Of a stretch of DNA of 50,746 nt, positions 35,464 through 44,140 are shown one piece after another. The stretch is taken from assembly GCA_028718545.1 (NCBI GenBank), contig JAQULT010000006.1, positions 1 through 50,746 of the forward strand, given 5' to 3'. The notes beneath the pieces were generated by a model. That model did no database searches, was not told the origin of the DNA, and was given only the letters and a program-made list of their open reading frames with translations. This DNA comes from Fidelibacterota bacterium. Lineage in GTDB: Bacteria; Fidelibacterota; Fidelibacteria; Fidelibacterales; Fidelibacteraceae. A program made the position numbers and the translations under genes. How positions within the stretch are numbered: the stretch's first letter is position 1; every line of letters begins with the position of its first letter.

Positions 35464-35775
35464 TCAGGTTTTTTCTATTTCCTTGATCCTGGAATTGATC
35501 GATTTCAGATCTTCGTTCAAACGCCGGGATTCCTCTTTCAGGACCTGCAGGTCATCAACATCGTTATAGCGGGGGTAAGGATCGTAGGGAGCGCGGGCGC
35601 GCCAGCCGAAACCGCGGCCGAATCCAAATCCGCGGCCCAGGCCTCTGCCTCCGTATCCGCCGCCGCCAAATCCGCATTTACTGAATCCGGGGCTGTCGTA
35701 TCCTGAACAATAGCCCATTCCTCTTCCTGTCCTCGGGCCCATTCCGTCAGGGCCTGTTCTGTCTCCTCTTGGCAT
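35464..35775 (-). CDS. DUF5320-like Gly/Arg-rich protein
   Basis: A 103-residue protein. The N-terminal half is Gly-, Arg- and Phe-rich, beginning MPRGDRTGPDGMGPRTGRG, with repeats like GRGFGFGRGFGW. The C-terminal ~35 residues form a coiled coil (LKEESRRLNEDLKSINSRI). This fits DUF5320 proteins, which commonly accompany MinD/NifX clusters. The AAAGGAG ribosome site is strong. It lies 24 bp after the DUF134 gene. Confidence 0.85.
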   Translation of the reverse strand: MPRGDRTGPDGMGPRTGRGMGYCSGYDSPGFSKCGFGGGGYGGRGLGRGFGFGRGFGWRARAPYDPYPRYNDVDDLQVLKEESRRLNEDLKSINSRIKEIEKT

Positions 35776-35799
35776 TTTATTCTCCTTTCATTTTTATTT

Positions 35800-36219
35800 T
35801 TATCTCATTCGTCCGCCGCGTCCCTTGCCGTGGCTGTATACCGGTTGTTGCCTGGAGCATTCCGGACATTCCTCAGCAGCCGGTCCCCGGATGGTTTCCG
35901 CCCACGGACGTCCGCAACGGTGGCATTGCCGTTGTCCTCCGGCCGGCGGATACATTCGAATCGCCTTGCCGCCGATCAGGGCATCTACGATCTTTTTCCG
36001 TGCACGTTTCAGAATATTGCCAAATGTCTGTCTGGACACTCCCATCTTTTCGGCGGCGTCATTCTGATACAATTCCTCAAGATCCGCCAGACGGAGTGCT
36101 TCCAGCTCATCGGCTTCCAGTCCGATTTCTTCAAGCTCTGCCATGCGACGACCGCGCGGCTTAAAGTACCGGGTCTCAAAATCTCCGTATATCCATCTTG
36201 TTTTTACGGGCCGGGGCAT
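35800..36219 (-). CDS. DUF134 DNA-binding regulator
   Basis: A 139-residue protein starting MPRPVKTRWI, the DUF134 N-terminus; the start has AAGGAG. The sigma-like helix-turn-helix reads LEELYQNDAAEKMGVSRQTF. A C-terminal zinc-ribbon-like segment contains CHRCGRPW and CPECS. DUF134 proteins are often the first gene of MinD/NifX clusters. A perfect 16-bp palindrome lies 13 bp upstream of the start and next to a -10 element, so autoregulation of the six-gene operon is likely. The ligand or cluster sensed is unknown. Confidence 0.9.
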   Translation of the reverse strand: MPRPVKTRWIYGDFETRYFKPRGRRMAELEEIGLEADELEALRLADLEELYQNDAAEKMGVSRQTFGNILKRARKKIVDALIGGKAIRMYPPAGGQRQCHRCGRPWAETIRGPAAEECPECSRQQPVYSHGKGRGGRMR

Positions 36220-36231
36220 CAATACTCCTTT

Positions 36232-36251
36232 ATTGGCATATGCCAATTATA
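36232..36251 (-). promoter_or_regulatory. Palindromic operator and -10 of the DUF134 operon
   Basis: ATTGGCATATGCCAAT (36232-36247) is a perfect palindrome. On the minus strand TATAAT occupies 36246-36251, so initiation would fall inside the palindrome and a bound protein would block it. No clear -35 was found. Confidence 0.7.
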
Positions 36252-36305
36252 ATTTAAAAAAAACGAATGAGGAATCAAGGGAAAAATGACGGGGTAAGAT
36301 ATAAT

Positions 36306-36347
36306 GCATTGAGTCAATCGCATTGAGTCAATCGCATTGAGTCAATC
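36306..36347. repeat. Three perfect 14-bp tandem repeats
   Basis: The unit GCATTGAGTCAATC occurs three times without error. Its core ATTGAGTCAAT is an interrupted palindrome. The repeats lie in the intergenic region between mazG (3' end) and the DUF134 operon, 59 bp upstream of that operon's palindrome. They could be binding sites or a small minisatellite. Confidence 0.95.
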
Positions 36348-36395
36348 CAATCTCCGACCTGATTCACTCCGGAAATGCCTAAGGTCTTGCCGCAT

Positions 36396-37163
36396 TTATC
36401 GTATTTCTTTTTGTTTAATCTTTTTCCAGACTTCGTCCAGTTCCCTCAGTGTGGCATCTTTTATGGAATTCCCGCTTGCCTTATAATGATCCTCTATAGC
36501 CGAAAATCGCCGGTAGAATTTATTGTTGCTGCGCTTTAATGCCTGCCCGGGATGCAGACCGTAAAAACGGCTGAGATTTACCAGCGCAAACAGGATATCC
36601 CCCATCTCCTCTTCCATGGCTTCGCGATCCTCCGAAGCCTTTGCCGCCCGGAATTCTTCCAACTCTTCGTCCAGTTTTTTCCAGACCTCCGCTACATTCT
36701 CCCAGTCAAAACCGATCGCCGCAGCTTTTTCCTGCATGCGGAAAGCGCGATGCAACTCCGGCAAGCGGTGCGGGATACCGTCCAGCAAATGTTCCCTTGC
36801 TTCTTTTTGCTTTTCCTTTTCCCAAGCACGGTTAGCTTCCTCAATGCTGTATTCGCGGTCTTTTTGAAATACATGCGGGTGCCGCCGGCGCATTTTATCG
36901 CTGATGCCTTCCAGCACTTCTTCAAAACCGAATTCCCCTTTTTCTTCTGCGATCAGGATCTGGAATACCACATGCAGCAACACATCACCCAGTTCTTTTT
37001 TTAGATGTTCTGCATTCTCTTCTTCAATAGCATCTGCGGCTTCATGGACTTCCTCCAGAAAATACGGCACCAGCGAACGCGAACTCTGTTCACGGTCCCA
37101 GGGACAGCCTTCCGGCGAGCGCAGCTTGCGGACGATAGTGATCAGTTCGTCAAAGCTTTTCAT
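36396..37163 (-). CDS. mazG: Nucleoside triphosphate pyrophosphohydrolase MazG
   Basis: A 255-residue housekeeping enzyme with two MazG domains. The first is EEVHEAADAI...KKELGDVLLH, the second EELEEFRAAK...EEEMGDILFA. Both retain the EExxE/ExxD metal-binding pattern. It hydrolyses NTPs to NMP and PPi, clearing aberrant nucleotides. The start MKSFDEL is chosen because upstream in-frame ATGs lie deep inside the preceding CNNM gene. It overlaps that gene by 14 bp and ends the long minus-strand operon. Confidence 0.95.
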   Translation of the reverse strand: MKSFDELITIVRKLRSPEGCPWDREQSSRSLVPYFLEEVHEAADAIEEENAEHLKKELGDVLLHVVFQILIAEEKGEFGFEEVLEGISDKMRRRHPHVFQKDREYSIEEANRAWEKEKQKEAREHLLDGIPHRLPELHRAFRMQEKAAAIGFDWENVAEVWKKLDEELEEFRAAKASEDREAMEEEMGDILFALVNLSRFYGLHPGQALKRSNNKFYRRFSAIEDHYKASGNSIKDATLRELDEVWKKIKQKEIR

Positions 37164-38430
37164 GGGAATTCGCGGTTTTATGTTGTGCGCGTATAATGCG
37201 GATACGCTGAATGCGTTTGTGCTCCATTTCATCGACAATAAAAATATGATTCTGATAGCGGAATGCATCATGCCGCCCCGGAATACGTCCCAGGCGGTCC
37301 ATAACAAAACCGCCCAGGGTATCGTAAACCCGCTCCTCGGGGAATTTTATACCCAGGATCTCTTCCAGTTCGTCCAGATTAATGGCCGCATTGACGGCAC
37401 ATTCGTTCCGGGTCAGCCATTTCAGCATATTGCTTCCCGCTTCATTCTCATCCCGGATATCCCCCACGATCTCTTCAATGGCATCCTCCAGCGTTACTAA
37501 ACCGCTGGTCCCTCCGTATTCATCCACTACAATGGCAATCTTGGTCTTTTTTTCCTGAAAAACACTGATGGCCCTGGAAACGGAACACTGCTCCGGCAAA
37601 AAGAGCGGCGGACGTATCAGGGCATCTATGGTGACCGCATCCTTTGCATCCAGGTAAGCCAGAATATCCTTTTCGGATATGAATCCGATAATATTGTCAA
37701 GATCGTTGCGATAAACGGGAAAACGCGCAAAACGCTGGTTACTGACAAAGCTGAAGATATCTGCCAGAGAACGGCCGGCATCCACGGCAACCATATCCGG
37801 CCGGGGGATCATGATCTCGCGTACACAGGTTTCGGTTGATTCCAGAAGTGAAGTGATCATTTCGATCTCTTTTTCCTGAAACTCTCCCCGCTCTTCGCCG
37901 ATCTGCACCAGTGTCTTGATGTCATTCTCATTATGGATCAGCTTGTCATGTTTGATACGCAGGGCTTTTTCGGCAATTCGGCTGATAAAGTACAAAACCA
38001 GGGTCAGCGGAAAAAATAAGGTGTAAAAAATGCCGATCAGTATGCTCATGCGCATGCCGGTCTTTTCGGCATTGTGCAGGGAGATCGTCTTGGGAATGAC
38101 CTCCCCAAAGATCAGGACCAGAAGTGTGACAACCACGATCTCGAGAAAAGCGGTCAGCAGGTGATGCAGCCCGTATTGATTGGAAAGCCGGTATACAATG
38201 ACGGTTGTCAGTACGGTAAGTGCTATATTGACGAGCGTATTCCCGATCAGGATGCTAATCAGTAATTTTTGCGGCTTTCCCAGAAGCTTCAGCGTGCGTT
38301 TGGCCGCGTTGCTTTTCAGACTGCGTAAGGCATCTTTCCGGGCTCCGAACAAGGCTGTTTCCGAACCCGAAAAAATACCGGACAGAATCAAAAGGCAAAT
38401 AAAAATTATAATGCTTAAACCAAGCGACAT
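37150..38430 (-). CDS. CNNM/HlyC-CorC family membrane protein
   Basis: A 426-residue protein. The N-terminal DUF21/CNNM membrane domain (about 1-185) has hydrophobic helices and FSGSETALFGARK and FGEVIPKT motifs. A CBS pair follows (about 200-325, EIMIPRPDM..., VVDEYGGTSGLVTLEDAIEEIVGDI), then a CorC_HlyC domain. Related proteins are involved in Mg2+ or Co2+ efflux; 'hemolysin' is a legacy label. It lies 2 bp after ybeY, as in many bacteria. Confidence 0.93.
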   Translation of the reverse strand: MSLGLSIIIFICLLILSGIFSGSETALFGARKDALRSLKSNAAKRTLKLLGKPQKLLISILIGNTLVNIALTVLTTVIVYRLSNQYGLHHLLTAFLEIVVVTLLVLIFGEVIPKTISLHNAEKTGMRMSILIGIFYTLFFPLTLVLYFISRIAEKALRIKHDKLIHNENDIKTLVQIGEERGEFQEKEIEMITSLLESTETCVREIMIPRPDMVAVDAGRSLADIFSFVSNQRFARFPVYRNDLDNIIGFISEKDILAYLDAKDAVTIDALIRPPLFLPEQCSVSRAISVFQEKKTKIAIVVDEYGGTSGLVTLEDAIEEIVGDIRDENEAGSNMLKWLTRNECAVNAAINLDELEEILGIKFPEERVYDTLGGFVMDRLGRIPGRHDAFRYQNHIFIVDEMEHKRIQRIRIIRAQHKTANSHEKL

Positions 38431-38432
38431 GA

Positions 38433-38861
38433 CTACCTGTCAAAATATTGCGTTAAAAAGCGCTCTTCCAGTTCCGTCATCTTCCTGCGTTCCGACTCAC
38501 TTCCGTCTTCGTAACCGCAAAGATGACAAACGCCGTGGATCAGGACCCGCGCAAATTCACGTTCGTATTGCTCTCCAAAATTTTCCGCGTTACTGCGAAT
38601 CCGTTCCGGACTGCAGTACAGTTCCCCCTCAGGCACTGCTTCGTCTTCGATGAGAAAGCTGATGATATCCGTATAGACGTCCTCATGAAAATAGGACAAT
38701 TTCATTTCGCGCAGAGCGTCGTCACCGGTCGCGATCACGCTGATCTGAAAGTGTTCCCGCCCCAGCGCCCGCAATACCTTTCTCAATAATTGCCGTATGC
38801 GCAGATCCGGAAGCGGAAGCGTCTCCTTGCTTTCGTTAAAGATCCGGACAGAACGGCTCAT
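38433..38861 (-). CDS. ybeY: Endoribonuclease YbeY (16S rRNA maturation)
   Basis: A 142-residue metalloprotein acting in rRNA maturation and ribosome quality control. The zinc motif is HGVCHLCGYED. The first two histidines are kept, but the third ligand (His in E. coli HGxLHLxGYDH) is Asp. The same kind of change occurs in Bacteroidota homologues, so this is probably lineage-typical rather than a broken gene. Its start overlaps the PgpH-like stop by ATGA. The order PgpH-ybeY-CNNM is a well-known arrangement. Confidence 0.94.
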   Translation of the reverse strand: MSRSVRIFNESKETLPLPDLRIRQLLRKVLRALGREHFQISVIATGDDALREMKLSYFHEDVYTDIISFLIEDEAVPEGELYCSPERIRSNAENFGEQYEREFARVLIHGVCHLCGYEDGSESERRKMTELEERFLTQYFDR

Positions 38862-41221
38862 GGTTTGACTTCTTTGGAATTGCTGTTGCTTTCTTTTTTG
38901 TCGTCTTTCTTTTCGTCTTTCTTTTCCTCTTTTCTTTCGCCCTTCTCTTCGTCCTTTTTGTCATCCGGATAAGGCAGGCGTTCGTGATACAGACCCACCA
39001 ACATCGGATAGATGGCCCTTTTGATATTCTGCACATCGGCGATTGTCAGGGGACATTCATCCAGTTGACCGCCGTAAAGGCGTTTTTCAATAACGTCATC
39101 GATCTTGAATTCAATGTTTCGGGGACTGGGCTTTACCAGAGAACGCACAGCCGCTTCGGCGGCTTCCACGATCATCAGCAATCCGGTTTCTTTACTGTTG
39201 GGCTTCGGTCCCGGATAACGGAATTCGTTCTCCTGCACCGAATTCTCACCGGTCTCTTCCTTGGCTTTCTGATAGAAATAATCCACCAGCATGGTCCCGT
39301 GATGCATCGCAATGAAATCCTTAATGCGATCCGGCAGTCTTTCCTCTTCTGCCAGCTCCAGTCCGTTCCGCACATGCGAAATGATCACTTTGGCCGCCAT
39401 GTGTGGTTTAAGCTGGTCGAGCTTGTTATTGCCGGAAGCCTGGTTTTCCACAAAATACTCTGCTTTACTCAGTTTTCCGATGTCATGATAATAGGCACCG
39501 ACACGGGCAAGCAGACTGTTGGCGCCAATCTTTTCCGCAGCCGTTTCCAGAAGGTTTCCTACGACAATGGAATGATTAAAGGTGCCCGGAGCTTCCAGGG
39601 ACAGGCGTTTCAGCAAGGGACGGTTCATATCCGAAAGTTCCAGCAGGGAAAGGCTTGTGGTTACTCCAAAGATCCTTTCCAGCATGATCATCAGTCCATT
39701 AGTCACCAGTACGGAGACAACGGCATTGCCCAATGCCATGGCACTCATGTTCAGCAGCTGAGAAGGCTGCTCCAAAGAAGAGATCCCGACTGCCGCAATG
39801 CCCACAATATAGCCGATGATCACAAAAAGCAGCGGCCGCAGGACGTTTTCCCGGTTCCGGTTGCTGCGCAGGGCGACAATGGCCATCATCACCGGGAATA
39901 CGTGCAGAATGATAAAGCGAAAAGCGCCGCCCATCACATAGGTCAGAACCAGCAGGACCACTGCTGAACCGACCATGGCGATCCGTTCGTCAAAAAAGAC
40001 CATCAGCAGCATTGCGGTGATTGTCATCGGGACCAGTGCAATATTGGCGGGAGCCAGCATGGCCACCGCTGATCCCAGTCCCAGGCTCAGCATCATGCAG
40101 ATGATTAAAAGTAAAAAACGGTTCACATCGCTGAAAATGGTTTTGTCATACAGGATCAGGAAGATAACAAAGATCATATAGATCACGACCATGACCAGGA
40201 TATCGCCCAGGATCTTCAGTACGGCGTTCCAGCCTTCGATATTTGCGTTGCGCTTTTCTTCGGCGACATTCAAAGAGTAGATCTTCTGATAAATCTCCTC
40301 GGTGATCAGCGTGTTGGCGCCGACGATCTTTTCATCCTTGAACACCTTGCCCGCAACCAGCGGGATACGGCTGATCACGTCTTTCTGGCGCGTTACGGTA
40401 CGTTCCTTGTCAAAGATCAGATTGGGTTTTATCAGTATCCCCGCAATACGGGAGATCAGAATCTTTTGGGAGTGCGCTTCAATATCCTTGACCAGGTTTT
40501 CCGTCAGCTGTGCATTGGCGGAGGCAATATCGTAAATGTTCTTCTGAGTCCCGGGCTTCTCCACTCCCTGAATGCGAACGGCGATCTGCGTCGAGCGGAT
40601 GGAATCCAGGGGAATATCGGAAACACCGCTTTCGTACAGGGAGGAAAGATGCGTAATAAAATTTTCGCGGATACGGGAGATATCCAGGCGGTTTCCGTCA
40701 TCCGGTCGGTATATTTCCGTGAACGGTGATTCGGCAACAGTGATATTATACTGTTCCCGGAACGCATTGCTGATAGCAACAAAGGCATTGCTGTCCGTAC
40801 GCACGGTTTCGTTCAGTTTATTCAGATCGGGTGCGGAATAGCGTTCCAAATTCCGGGTTTGAAGAGACCCCTGGTATTTATAATAGCGCTGTTCCAAAGT
40901 TTTTGCCATTTGAAAGAACAATTCGGCGCGCTCGGCCTGTTCCGCCTTGACGCTTTCATCCAGAGTAAAAACATAGGCGACTTTTTTCAGCGCTTCGGAC
41001 TGTTCGCGCCGGATCAGTGCTTCGGGTTTTAGTACATCAAAATCATAGGGCGCGATAATATCAGTCCGGGTTATATCCCCCATTTGATAATTGTAGCGGT
41101 AACTTTGTTTCTTGGGCGCCATCAGCGCAGAGAAAAGGATCACGAGGATCAGTATGGACAAAGTCCAGAACGGGATCTCCGTTGACTTATGAAACATGGA
41201 TTTTCTTTTTTTTGCAGCCAT
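38858..41221 (-). CDS. PgpH-like 7TM-HD cyclic-di-AMP phosphodiesterase
   Basis: A 787-residue membrane protein. I start at MAAKKRKSMF because ACAGGA is well spaced; the ATG at 41230 is in frame but abuts that site. It has an N-terminal helix, an extracytoplasmic 7TMR-HDED domain (about 50-320), about seven helices (330-520), then an HD domain with FNHSIVVGNL, YHDIGKL and HHGTMLVDYF. This matches PgpH, which hydrolyses c-di-AMP to pApA. The C-terminal ~35 residues are almost entirely Lys, Asp and Glu, probably disordered. It precedes ybeY, as in Firmicutes. No diadenylate cyclase gene is in this window. Confidence 0.92.
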   Translation of the reverse strand: MAAKKRKSMFHKSTEIPFWTLSILILVILFSALMAPKKQSYRYNYQMGDITRTDIIAPYDFDVLKPEALIRREQSEALKKVAYVFTLDESVKAEQAERAELFFQMAKTLEQRYYKYQGSLQTRNLERYSAPDLNKLNETVRTDSNAFVAISNAFREQYNITVAESPFTEIYRPDDGNRLDISRIRENFITHLSSLYESGVSDIPLDSIRSTQIAVRIQGVEKPGTQKNIYDIASANAQLTENLVKDIEAHSQKILISRIAGILIKPNLIFDKERTVTRQKDVISRIPLVAGKVFKDEKIVGANTLITEEIYQKIYSLNVAEEKRNANIEGWNAVLKILGDILVMVVIYMIFVIFLILYDKTIFSDVNRFLLLIICMMLSLGLGSAVAMLAPANIALVPMTITAMLLMVFFDERIAMVGSAVVLLVLTYVMGGAFRFIILHVFPVMMAIVALRSNRNRENVLRPLLFVIIGYIVGIAAVGISSLEQPSQLLNMSAMALGNAVVSVLVTNGLMIMLERIFGVTTSLSLLELSDMNRPLLKRLSLEAPGTFNHSIVVGNLLETAAEKIGANSLLARVGAYYHDIGKLSKAEYFVENQASGNNKLDQLKPHMAAKVIISHVRNGLELAEEERLPDRIKDFIAMHHGTMLVDYFYQKAKEETGENSVQENEFRYPGPKPNSKETGLLMIVEAAEAAVRSLVKPSPRNIEFKIDDVIEKRLYGGQLDECPLTIADVQNIKRAIYPMLVGLYHERLPYPDDKKDEEKGERKEEKKDEKKDDKKESNSNSKEVKP

Positions 41222-41285
41222 AAATATCATCCTGTAAAATACATAAATTGAAAATAAGACAGTTTGGAGTTTATATCAACCAAAA

Positions 41286-42983
41286 TTACGCGATATGCGG
41301 CCGAATATCCTTAATGACGAGCTGAATGCGTTTCACATCATTCCAGACATTGATCGTAGGAACAAAAACAAGATCCACCTGCTGACTGCTATCCATGATC
41401 ATTTCATATTTGGTCAGCATATTCCATCCGATACAGTTCAAATTGAGATTGTTATCCCGGATAGTGAATTTCAGGTGCTTATCCTTCAGGAGCGCCGCAT
41501 TCCGGACGCTGACACCATGCAGGCTGAATTTGGGACGCATATTCCCGGGTCCGAAGGGTTCCATGTCATGCAAAAAATCCATCAGGCGGCTATTGATCTC
41601 CGGAAGCGTAATGCCGGCATCCACTTCAATAACGGGTTCCAGCATTTCGTCACTGATATTGGCTTGGGCATAAGCCTGGAATTCCGCTTCAAATTTCGGG
41701 ATATCCTCTTCATTGACAGTTAGTCCCGCCGCCATCTGATGACCGCCGTAGGCACTTAGGTGCGTTGAACAGGCGGTCAGCGCCGCGTGGAGATCGAAAC
41801 CCGTGATACTTCTGCCGCTGCCTTTACCTGCGCCCTCGCTGAGTGCGATCAGAAAAACCGGACGGTTAAAACAATCCTTGATCTTGGAGGAAACGATCCC
41901 GATGACCCCGGGATGCCATTCGCCGGCCAGGACCAGTGCCTTGGGTAATTTTTCGCCGTATTTTTCCCGGACCTGCGCAACGGCTTCGCGGGTAACACTG
42001 CGTTCCACGCGCTGACGTTCGGCATTTTCCTCATGAAGAATTATACTGAAATCCCTCGCGATCTTGCGGTCTTCGGTTGTCAGCAGCGTGATGGCCCTGC
42101 TGGCATTCCCCATTCTGCCTACGGCATTCAGCCGCGGCGCAAGCCCAAAAACAATATTGACTACCGAAATCTCCTCCGCGGACATCTTGCAGACATTGAA
42201 GAGTTCAAGAATCCCCGGGCGGCAGTTCTGCCTGCGGATACGTTCCAGCCCCGCCCGTACCATGCAGCGGTTTTCGTCGACAAGGGGAACAATGTCCGCA
42301 GCGGTGCCGATCGCCACAAGATCCAGAAAGGGAACGGCTTTTTCCGCACTGCCGTAGAGGCTTAGGCAAATCGCCTGCAGCAGTTTGAAGACCACACCGG
42401 CGCCGCAGAGTTCCCGGAAAGGATAGCTGTCCTCCCGTCGCTTGGGATCCAGGATAGCTGCTGCGTCCGGCAGCGATTCTCCCTGTTCATGATGATCGGT
42501 GATGATAACCGCAATTCCGTTCCGGACCGCATAGCCGATCTCCGCGTTTGCAGTGATACCGCAATCGCAGGTGATGATCAGATCGATTCCCTGTTCGATG
42601 GCATGATCGATGCCTTCCGTAGACACGCCGTAACCTTCTTTTTCCCGTTCGGGGATATAATAATAGACATTTTCGTTCAGCGTCCGGAGAAAGAGATATA
42701 AAATGGAGGTCGACGTTACGCCGTCCACATCATAATCCCCGTAGATCAGGATCTTCTTTTTTTCCTTACATCCGCGGATAAGCATCTCCACCGCTTTATC
42801 CATGTCCTGTATCAGGAAGGGATCATAGAGGGTGGCATCTTTCTTGTTAAAGTATTGTTCCAGGGCCGGGAGCGAGCGGATGTTCCGGTTTAGCAAAACG
42901 CGGGTATGGAGCAGGGGCAGACGGAATAGTCTGCTGTAATCAAGCACATCTTCCGCGGATATGTCGGGATAGATCCATTTCAT
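41286..42983 (-). CDS. recJ: Single-stranded-DNA exonuclease RecJ
   Basis: A 565-residue 5'-3' exonuclease used in recombination and mismatch repair. DHH-family motifs are visible: IYGDYDVDGVTS (about residue 80), TCDCGITA, ITDHHEQGE and a DHHA1 region with YGGHQMAAGLT (about 410). The C-terminal OB-like domain follows. The length is normal. Its start lies about 38 bp after the 3' end of rnpB with no visible terminator between them. Confidence 0.96.
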   Translation of the reverse strand: MKWIYPDISAEDVLDYSRLFRLPLLHTRVLLNRNIRSLPALEQYFNKKDATLYDPFLIQDMDKAVEMLIRGCKEKKKILIYGDYDVDGVTSTSILYLFLRTLNENVYYYIPEREKEGYGVSTEGIDHAIEQGIDLIITCDCGITANAEIGYAVRNGIAVIITDHHEQGESLPDAAAILDPKRREDSYPFRELCGAGVVFKLLQAICLSLYGSAEKAVPFLDLVAIGTAADIVPLVDENRCMVRAGLERIRRQNCRPGILELFNVCKMSAEEISVVNIVFGLAPRLNAVGRMGNASRAITLLTTEDRKIARDFSIILHEENAERQRVERSVTREAVAQVREKYGEKLPKALVLAGEWHPGVIGIVSSKIKDCFNRPVFLIALSEGAGKGSGRSITGFDLHAALTACSTHLSAYGGHQMAAGLTVNEEDIPKFEAEFQAYAQANISDEMLEPVIEVDAGITLPEINSRLMDFLHDMEPFGPGNMRPKFSLHGVSVRNAALLKDKHLKFTIRDNNLNLNCIGWNMLTKYEMIMDSSQQVDLVFVPTINVWNDVKRIQLVIKDIRPHIA

Positions 42984-43021
42984 AATATTTATGCTCGTTT
43001 CGCTGTGGAAGGTTAATAAGC

Positions 43022-43384
43022 TTAAAGCCGGTCATAAGCCGAATTCTGTTACCCCGATCGCTCGGAGTGATGACCATTTATCTGGCCGGTCCGTTGCCGG
43101 GCCGGTCCTGCCACGACCAGGAAAGCGTTCGCCCGAGCAAGGCATACTTTCCAATTTGTGTTGCTCCGGATGGGGCTTGCCGAGCTTCCGGCGTTGCCGC
43201 CGGAACTGGTGAGCTCTTACCTCACCGTTTCACCGTGACCCCGACGAATCGGGGACGTTTGCTTTCTGTTGCGCTATCCAGCCCTTACGGACTCCCTGTG
43301 TTACGGGGCATCCTGCTCTGCGGAGTTCGGACTTTCCTCCCCGCCCCGATATTTCGGGGAGAGGCGGCCATCCCGCCGACTTTA
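43022..43384 (-). ncRNA. rnpB: RNase P RNA, bacterial class A
   Basis: The minus strand carries the conserved RNase P RNA core: GAGGAAAGTCCGAACTCC and AGAGCAGGATG near the 5' end, the GTAACACAGG region, the P10/11 segment GGTGAAACGGTGAGGTAAG then GCTCACC, and the 3' element ACAGAATTCGGCTTATGACC. The ends pair as P1: AAAGTCGG (43376-43383) with CCGGCTTT near 43023-43030. This ribozyme matures tRNA 5' ends. It lies 2 bp after the zinc-ribbon gene stop and before recJ on the same strand. The exact ends are estimates. Confidence 0.95.
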
Positions 43385-43386
43385 AG

Positions 43387-44106
43387 CTATTCTTCCACCT
43401 TTTCAAGCGGCGCGAATAAAAAACGGCCGCAATAGTCACAGGTAATAACCTGATTCCTTTTATATATATTCACCCGTTTCTGGGGAATAACCCGGTTATG
43501 GCAACCGCTGCAGGCATCACGGATCAACGGTACGACCGCAAGACCGTTGCGAGCCTGGCGGACGCGCAGATACATACTCATAAAATTCCGCGGAATAGCG
43601 GCGCTCAATTCACTGCGCTTTTTCTCAAGTTCCGTTTTTTCCTCTTCCGTCTGTTTCTGGGTCTCTTCCAGTGAATTCTTTACTTCCACCAGCCGCTGTT
43701 CCATGTCCTGAACAGTCTTTTCACTGTGTCCCATCGCTTCACGAAGACGCTCATTCTCTTCTTCAGCCTGCAATACCTGTCCTTCGGCATTGTTGACCGC
43801 TTCTTCGTTAAACTCGATCTCCGCTGTCAGCGCATCGTATTCCCGGTTGGTCGTCACCAGGTAAAGCTGTTCCTTATAGCGGACGGTCTTTTCCTTCAAA
43901 TCTTCAATCTTTGCCGTATTGCTTCGTATCAGACTTTCGTTCTCTTCAATACTGGTCTGCCGGATTTTGTTCTGCTCTTTTTCGTTTTCGATCTGTTTTT
44001 CCATGGTCTTGACCGTCTCCGGAAGATCTCCGAGCCGGGCGATCAGAATGTCCAGCCGCGTATCGAGTTCCTGTAGTTCTATCAGCTGTTGAAGTACTTT
44101 TTGCAT
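43387..44106 (-). CDS. Coiled-coil C4 zinc-ribbon protein (DUF164/CT398-like)
   Basis: A 239-residue protein from MQKVLQQLIE (ATG 44106, GGAGG/AAGG upstream). Residues about 1-170 form one long coiled coil; the C-terminus is a C4 zinc ribbon with CSGCHNRVIP and CDYCGRFLF. Chlamydia CT398 and Helicobacter HP0958 are relatives, and some bind sigma-54 or flagellar mRNA and export proteins. The role here is unknown. The stop is 2 bp from the rnpB 5' end. Confidence 0.88.
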   Translation of the reverse strand: MQKVLQQLIELQELDTRLDILIARLGDLPETVKTMEKQIENEKEQNKIRQTSIEENESLIRSNTAKIEDLKEKTVRYKEQLYLVTTNREYDALTAEIEFNEEAVNNAEGQVLQAEEENERLREAMGHSEKTVQDMEQRLVEVKNSLEETQKQTEEEKTELEKKRSELSAAIPRNFMSMYLRVRQARNGLAVVPLIRDACSGCHNRVIPQKRVNIYKRNQVITCDYCGRFLFAPLEKVEE

Positions 44107-44140
44107 GAAGCCTTGACCTCCGCTAATTTTTATTCCATAT

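Noticed and set aside
36306-36347. Possible CRISPR mini-array
   Set aside because: Repeats are 14 bp with no spacers and no cas genes nearby.
42991-43435. Protein-coding frames of 73 and 122 codons on the plus strand
   Set aside because: They lie on the complement of RNase P RNA and show no protein features.
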